DNA from: Xanthobacter dioxanivorans
Lineage (GTDB): Bacteria > Pseudomonadota > Alphaproteobacteria > Rhizobiales > Xanthobacteraceae
DNA: 64,000 bases
Assembly: GCF_016807805.1 (NCBI RefSeq)
Contig: NZ_CP063362.1
Span: forward strand, 4,134,501-4,198,500
Direction of reading: 5' to 3'
Part shown: positions 61,613 through 64,000 of the stretch, in pieces
Numbering within the stretch: position 1 is the stretch's first letter
How the letters are laid out: every line of letters begins with the position of its first letter
Position numbers and translations under genes: made by a program
The notes under the pieces: generated by a model
Seen by the model: only the letters and a program-made list of their open reading frames with translations
Told to the model about the DNA's origin: nothing
Database searches by the model: none

Positions 61613-64000
61613 GGGAGGCCTCCCGCCGTCGTGCGCTTCTCCTCGATGGCGCCGAGCAGCGTGCCGGCGCCATCGGCATCGAGGCGGATGCCGTGCTGGG
61701 CGATCAGCGCGGCATCGGGTGCCGGAATGGCGAGTGGATCGGCGCCGTCCGTTGCGGCGGGCGCCTGCGCGGCCGGCGCGCCCCTGAGGCCGGCGAGGGC
61801 GAGGCCGGCGAGGTCCGCCAGCGTGCGCCCGCCGCCGATGCCGAGCAGCGGCAGTTCCAGGCCGAACTTCTTCTCCAGCGTCAGCCGCAGCTCCAGCGCC
61901 ATGAGCGAATCCATGCCAAGGTCGGACAGCACGGCGCCGGCATCCACCGCGTCCGCCGGCAGGCGCAGGATGGCGGCGGTCTCGCGCGCCAGCACCTCGC
62001 AGAGCAGGCCGAGGGCTTCGGCGTCCGTCCGGCCTTCCAGCTGTTCCTGAAGGTTGCCGCTCTCGCCCGTGGTCCCGTGGGCCGTGCCGGCGAAGAGGCG
62101 GGGGAAGCTGGGCGTCTTCAGCACCGAAAGCTGGCTGGCGATGGCGGTCTGGTTCACCTGCGCGTAGACGTTCACCGGCTCGGCTTCGCCGCCCTGGGCC
62201 ATCAGTCGCTGGAGGAAGGCCAGGGCGTCCCGCGCCGGGATGCCTGCCACGCCGGTCGCCCGCTGGAGGCGCAGCCCCAGCGCCTCGTCCTGGGCGAGGA
62301 CGCCGGCATCGGAGATGGCGCCCCACGCGACCGCGAGGCCGCTCTCGCCCCGGGCGCGGCGATTGCGCACCACCCCTTCCAGGAAGGCGTTGGCCGCCAC
62401 ATAGGCGCCCTGGCCGGGGCTGCCGATCATGGCGGAGGCCGAGGAATAGACCACGAACTGGTCCACCGGATGGGCCTGCGTGACCCGATCGAGCGCGACC
62501 ACGCCGTCCACCTTGGGGGCGAGGACGCTGGCGAGGCTCTCCGGCGTGAGATTCTGGATGATGCCGTCCTCCAGCACCATGGCAGTGTGGTAGATGCCCC
62601 GGAGCGGGCCGTGCTCGGCCACCAGCCGCGCGACGAGGGCGGCAACCGCATCCGCGTCCCGCGCGTCGAGCCGCTCGATCACGATGCGGGCGCCGGCGCG
62701 GCGCGCCGCATCGATGCGCGCCTCGATCTCGGGCGCGCAGGCCCCGGCGCGGGAGGCCACCACCACCACCCCCATCGTCCGCGCCGCGAGGAAGAGGGCG
62801 GTCTCGAACCCGAAGCCGCGCGTGCCGCCCACCACCAGATGCACCCCTTCGCGCAGGGCCAAAGCGGGAGCAGGCGCCGGCCGGACGCGGCCCTCCCGCG
62901 GCGGGCGGACCACGAGCTTGCCCACGTGCCGGGCCGCCTGCATTTGGCGAAAGGCGTCTTCCACCGCCTCCCCGGCCACGACGCGGTAGGAAATGGGCTT
63001 CAGCGTCCCGTCCGCGAAGGCCGCGCCAATGTCGCGCATCATCGCCTTCGCCCGGCCGGGATCGTGGGCGAGAAGCTGGTCGAGGTCGATGCCGAAATAG
63101 CTCAGGTTCCGCGCGAACGGGCGCAGGCCCACGGCGGTGTTGGCGAGGAAGTCGCGCTTGCCGAGCTCGACGAAGCGGCCGAACGGCTTCACCAGTCGCA
63201 GGCTTGCCGCCATCGCCGGACCGGCCAGTGAATTCAGCACCACGTCCACCGCGCCATAGGCCTGGGCGATCTCGCGGGCGAAGGCCAGGTCGCGGGAGTT
63301 GAACACGGCCTCGACGCCGAGAGCCCGCAGCAGCGCCGCCTTTTCCGGCGTGCCGGCGGTCGCGATCACGCGGGCGCCGCGGCTATGGGCGATCTCGACC
63401 GCGGCGAGGCCGACCCCGCCGGCCGCCCCGTGCACCAGCACCGTCTCGCCGGGGGCGAGCCGGGCGCATTCGACAAGGGCATACCAGGCGGTGGCGAAGG
63501 CCACCGGAACCGCGGCGGCCGCCTCGGGCGGCACCCCGTCCGGAATGGGGAAGGCGAACCAGGCCGGCACGGTGACGTGGGAGGAAAAGGCATCGGGGGC
63601 AAAGCCCATCACCGTATCGCCCACCTTGTGGTCCCCGGCATCGCGGCCGACCCGCACCACCGTGCCGGCGCATTCGAAGCCGAGGGAGGCGCCGGTGAGG
63701 CCCGGGCCGAGGATGTCGTCGTCGAGGGCGCCCAGCGCCAGCATCACGTCGCGGAAATTGAGGCCGGTGGCGGCGACCTCGATCTCGATCTCGCCGTCGG
63801 ACGGCGCGATCCGGTCGGCCACGCACCATTCCATGGAGCCGAGCGCGCCCTGCTGGGGCACGTCGAGGCGAACCCTGAGCGTGTCCGAGATCTCGGCGCG
63901 CAATGCGCCGGCGCCGCGCAGCACCCGCGCGGCGCGCTCGCCCTGCCGGGTGGAGACGCGCTCTGTCTCCGGGCTGTCGAGGCGGACGAGGCCGAGCACG
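61609..64000 (-). CDS. Type I polyketide synthase, C-terminal ER-KR-ACP part (5' end outside window)
   Basis: The last 796 or so residues of a modular PKS. An enoylreductase domain (about 40-360) has the NADPH motif VLVHGAAGGVGLAA and ATGLNFRDVMLALG. A ketoreductase (about 390-570) has VVGGTRGFGFETA and the Ser-Tyr-Asn triad in YSSASAMIGSPGQGAYVAAN. An acyl carrier domain follows with LSDLGMDSLMALEL, Ser being the phosphopantetheine site. No thioesterase follows; the protein ends about 55 residues after the ACP. Ketosynthase, acyltransferase and dehydratase domains should lie beyond the right edge. ER and KR both look active, so a saturated alkyl chain is expected. Confidence 0.92.
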   Translation of the reverse strand, partial: VLGLVRLDSPETERVSTRQGERAARVLRGAGALRAEISDTLRVRLDVPQQGALGSMEWCVADRIAPSDGEIEIEVAATGLNFRDVMLALGALDDDILGPGLTGASLGFECAGTVVRVGRDAGDHKVGDTVMGFAPDAFSSHVTVPAWFAFPIPDGVPPEAAAAVPVAFATAWYALVECARLAPGETVLVHGAAGGVGLAAVEIAHSRGARVIATAGTPEKAALLRALGVEAVFNSRDLAFAREIAQAYGAVDVVLNSLAGPAMAASLRLVKPFGRFVELGKRDFLANTAVGLRPFARNLSYFGIDLDQLLAHDPGRAKAMMRDIGAAFADGTLKPISYRVVAGEAVEDAFRQMQAARHVGKLVVRPPREGRVRPAPAPALALREGVHLVVGGTRGFGFETALFLAARTMGVVVVASRAGACAPEIEARIDAARRAGARIVIERLDARDADAVAALVARLVAEHGPLRGIYHTAMVLEDGIIQNLTPESLASVLAPKVDGVVALDRVTQAHPVDQFVVYSSASAMIGSPGQGAYVAANAFLEGVVRNRRARGESGLAVAWGAISDAGVLAQDEALGLRLQRATGVAGIPARDALAFLQRLMAQGGEAEPVNVYAQVNQTAIASQLSVLKTPSFPRLFAGTAHGTTGESGNLQEQLEGRTDAEALGLLCEVLARETAAILRLPADAVDAGAVLSDLGMDSLMALELRLTLEKKFGLELPLLGIGGGRTLADLAGLALAGLRGAPAAQAPAATDGADPLAIPAPDAALIAQHGIRLDADGAGTLLGAIEEKRTTAGGLP

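Noticed and set aside
61613..62326. Long N-terminal extension of the oxoamine synthase
   Set aside because: The frame runs open into the PKS gene in another register but encodes Arg/Gly-rich nonsense; the GTG at 61612 overlapping the PKS stop is the sensible start.
1..64000. CRISPR arrays, insertion sequences, prophage
   Set aside because: No regularly spaced repeats of the right size, no transposase or phage structural genes, and no att-like duplication at the tRNA-Pro gene were seen.

Overview
The window is GC-rich (roughly 70 percent by eye) chromosomal DNA of an alphaproteobacterium in the Hyphomicrobiales. The best guess is a Xanthobacter/Azorhizobium/Ancylobacter-like member of the Xanthobacteraceae. 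Supporting signs are the rsh-pdxJ-acpS-lepB-rnc-era order, an IalB protein, a DUF1194 protein, a RibB with a degenerate RibA half, and an urt-ure locus with a fused UreA-UreB subunit. No phage, insertion sequence or CRISPR array was seen. Genus assignment is inference.

Layout. 1-10 kb: a membrane-anchored SH3 protein cut by the window edge, a small membrane protein, an orphan YejA-like binding protein, IalB, HspQ, a Chloroflexus-like malyl-CoA lyase, a GGCT-like protein, an AEC transporter and a UbiH-type hydroxylase. 10-19 kb: TerC-like protein, SDR and quinone reductase, then the housekeeping run rsh, pdxJ, acpS, lepB, rnc, era. 19-25 kb: flavodoxin-like protein, an ABC exporter overlapping a GGPP synthase, type 2 IPP isomerase and a DUF1194 protein. 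25-34 kb: HTH-RibB-RibA-like fusion, PRC-barrel protein, aroC, CorC/HlyC-type CBS protein, several hypotheticals, fabI and tRNA-Pro(CGG). 34-40 kb: DUF1796 papain-like protein, MFS transporter, HdeD-peptidase fusion, Nif11-like peptide, mgtE, carbonic anhydrase and a 25-residue membrane peptide.

40-53 kb is the most coherent block: a urea uptake and hydrolysis locus, urtABCDE-ureD-orf-ureAB-gfa-ureC-dps-ureE-ureF-ureG, all on the plus strand. A near-perfect sigma-54 promoter lies just before urtA, fitting nitrogen control. Several gaps in this locus carry GC-rich palindromic repeats. UrtABCDE imports urea, UreABC hydrolyses it and UreDEFG insert nickel. The gfa and dps genes inside the run are unexpected guests.

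53-64 kb: two secreted paralogues of unknown function, two RNA methyltransferases, a queuosine-precursor transporter, two overlapping GT4 glycosyltransferases, and, convergent with them, an alpha-oxoamine synthase translationally coupled to the end of a large type I polyketide synthase (ER-KR-ACP visible, rest outside). This pair looks like a polyketide offloaded by condensation with an amino acid, giving a sphingoid-like amino ketone.

Six genes (1201, rsh, rnc, fni, DUF1194, corC-like) are each split by an apparent loss of one base in a C/G run. Because rsh, rnc and others are conserved on both sides of the break, sequencing or assembly error is the likeliest reason. They are annotated as single genes here. 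Short 14-17 bp tandem duplications recur at or beside stop codons.
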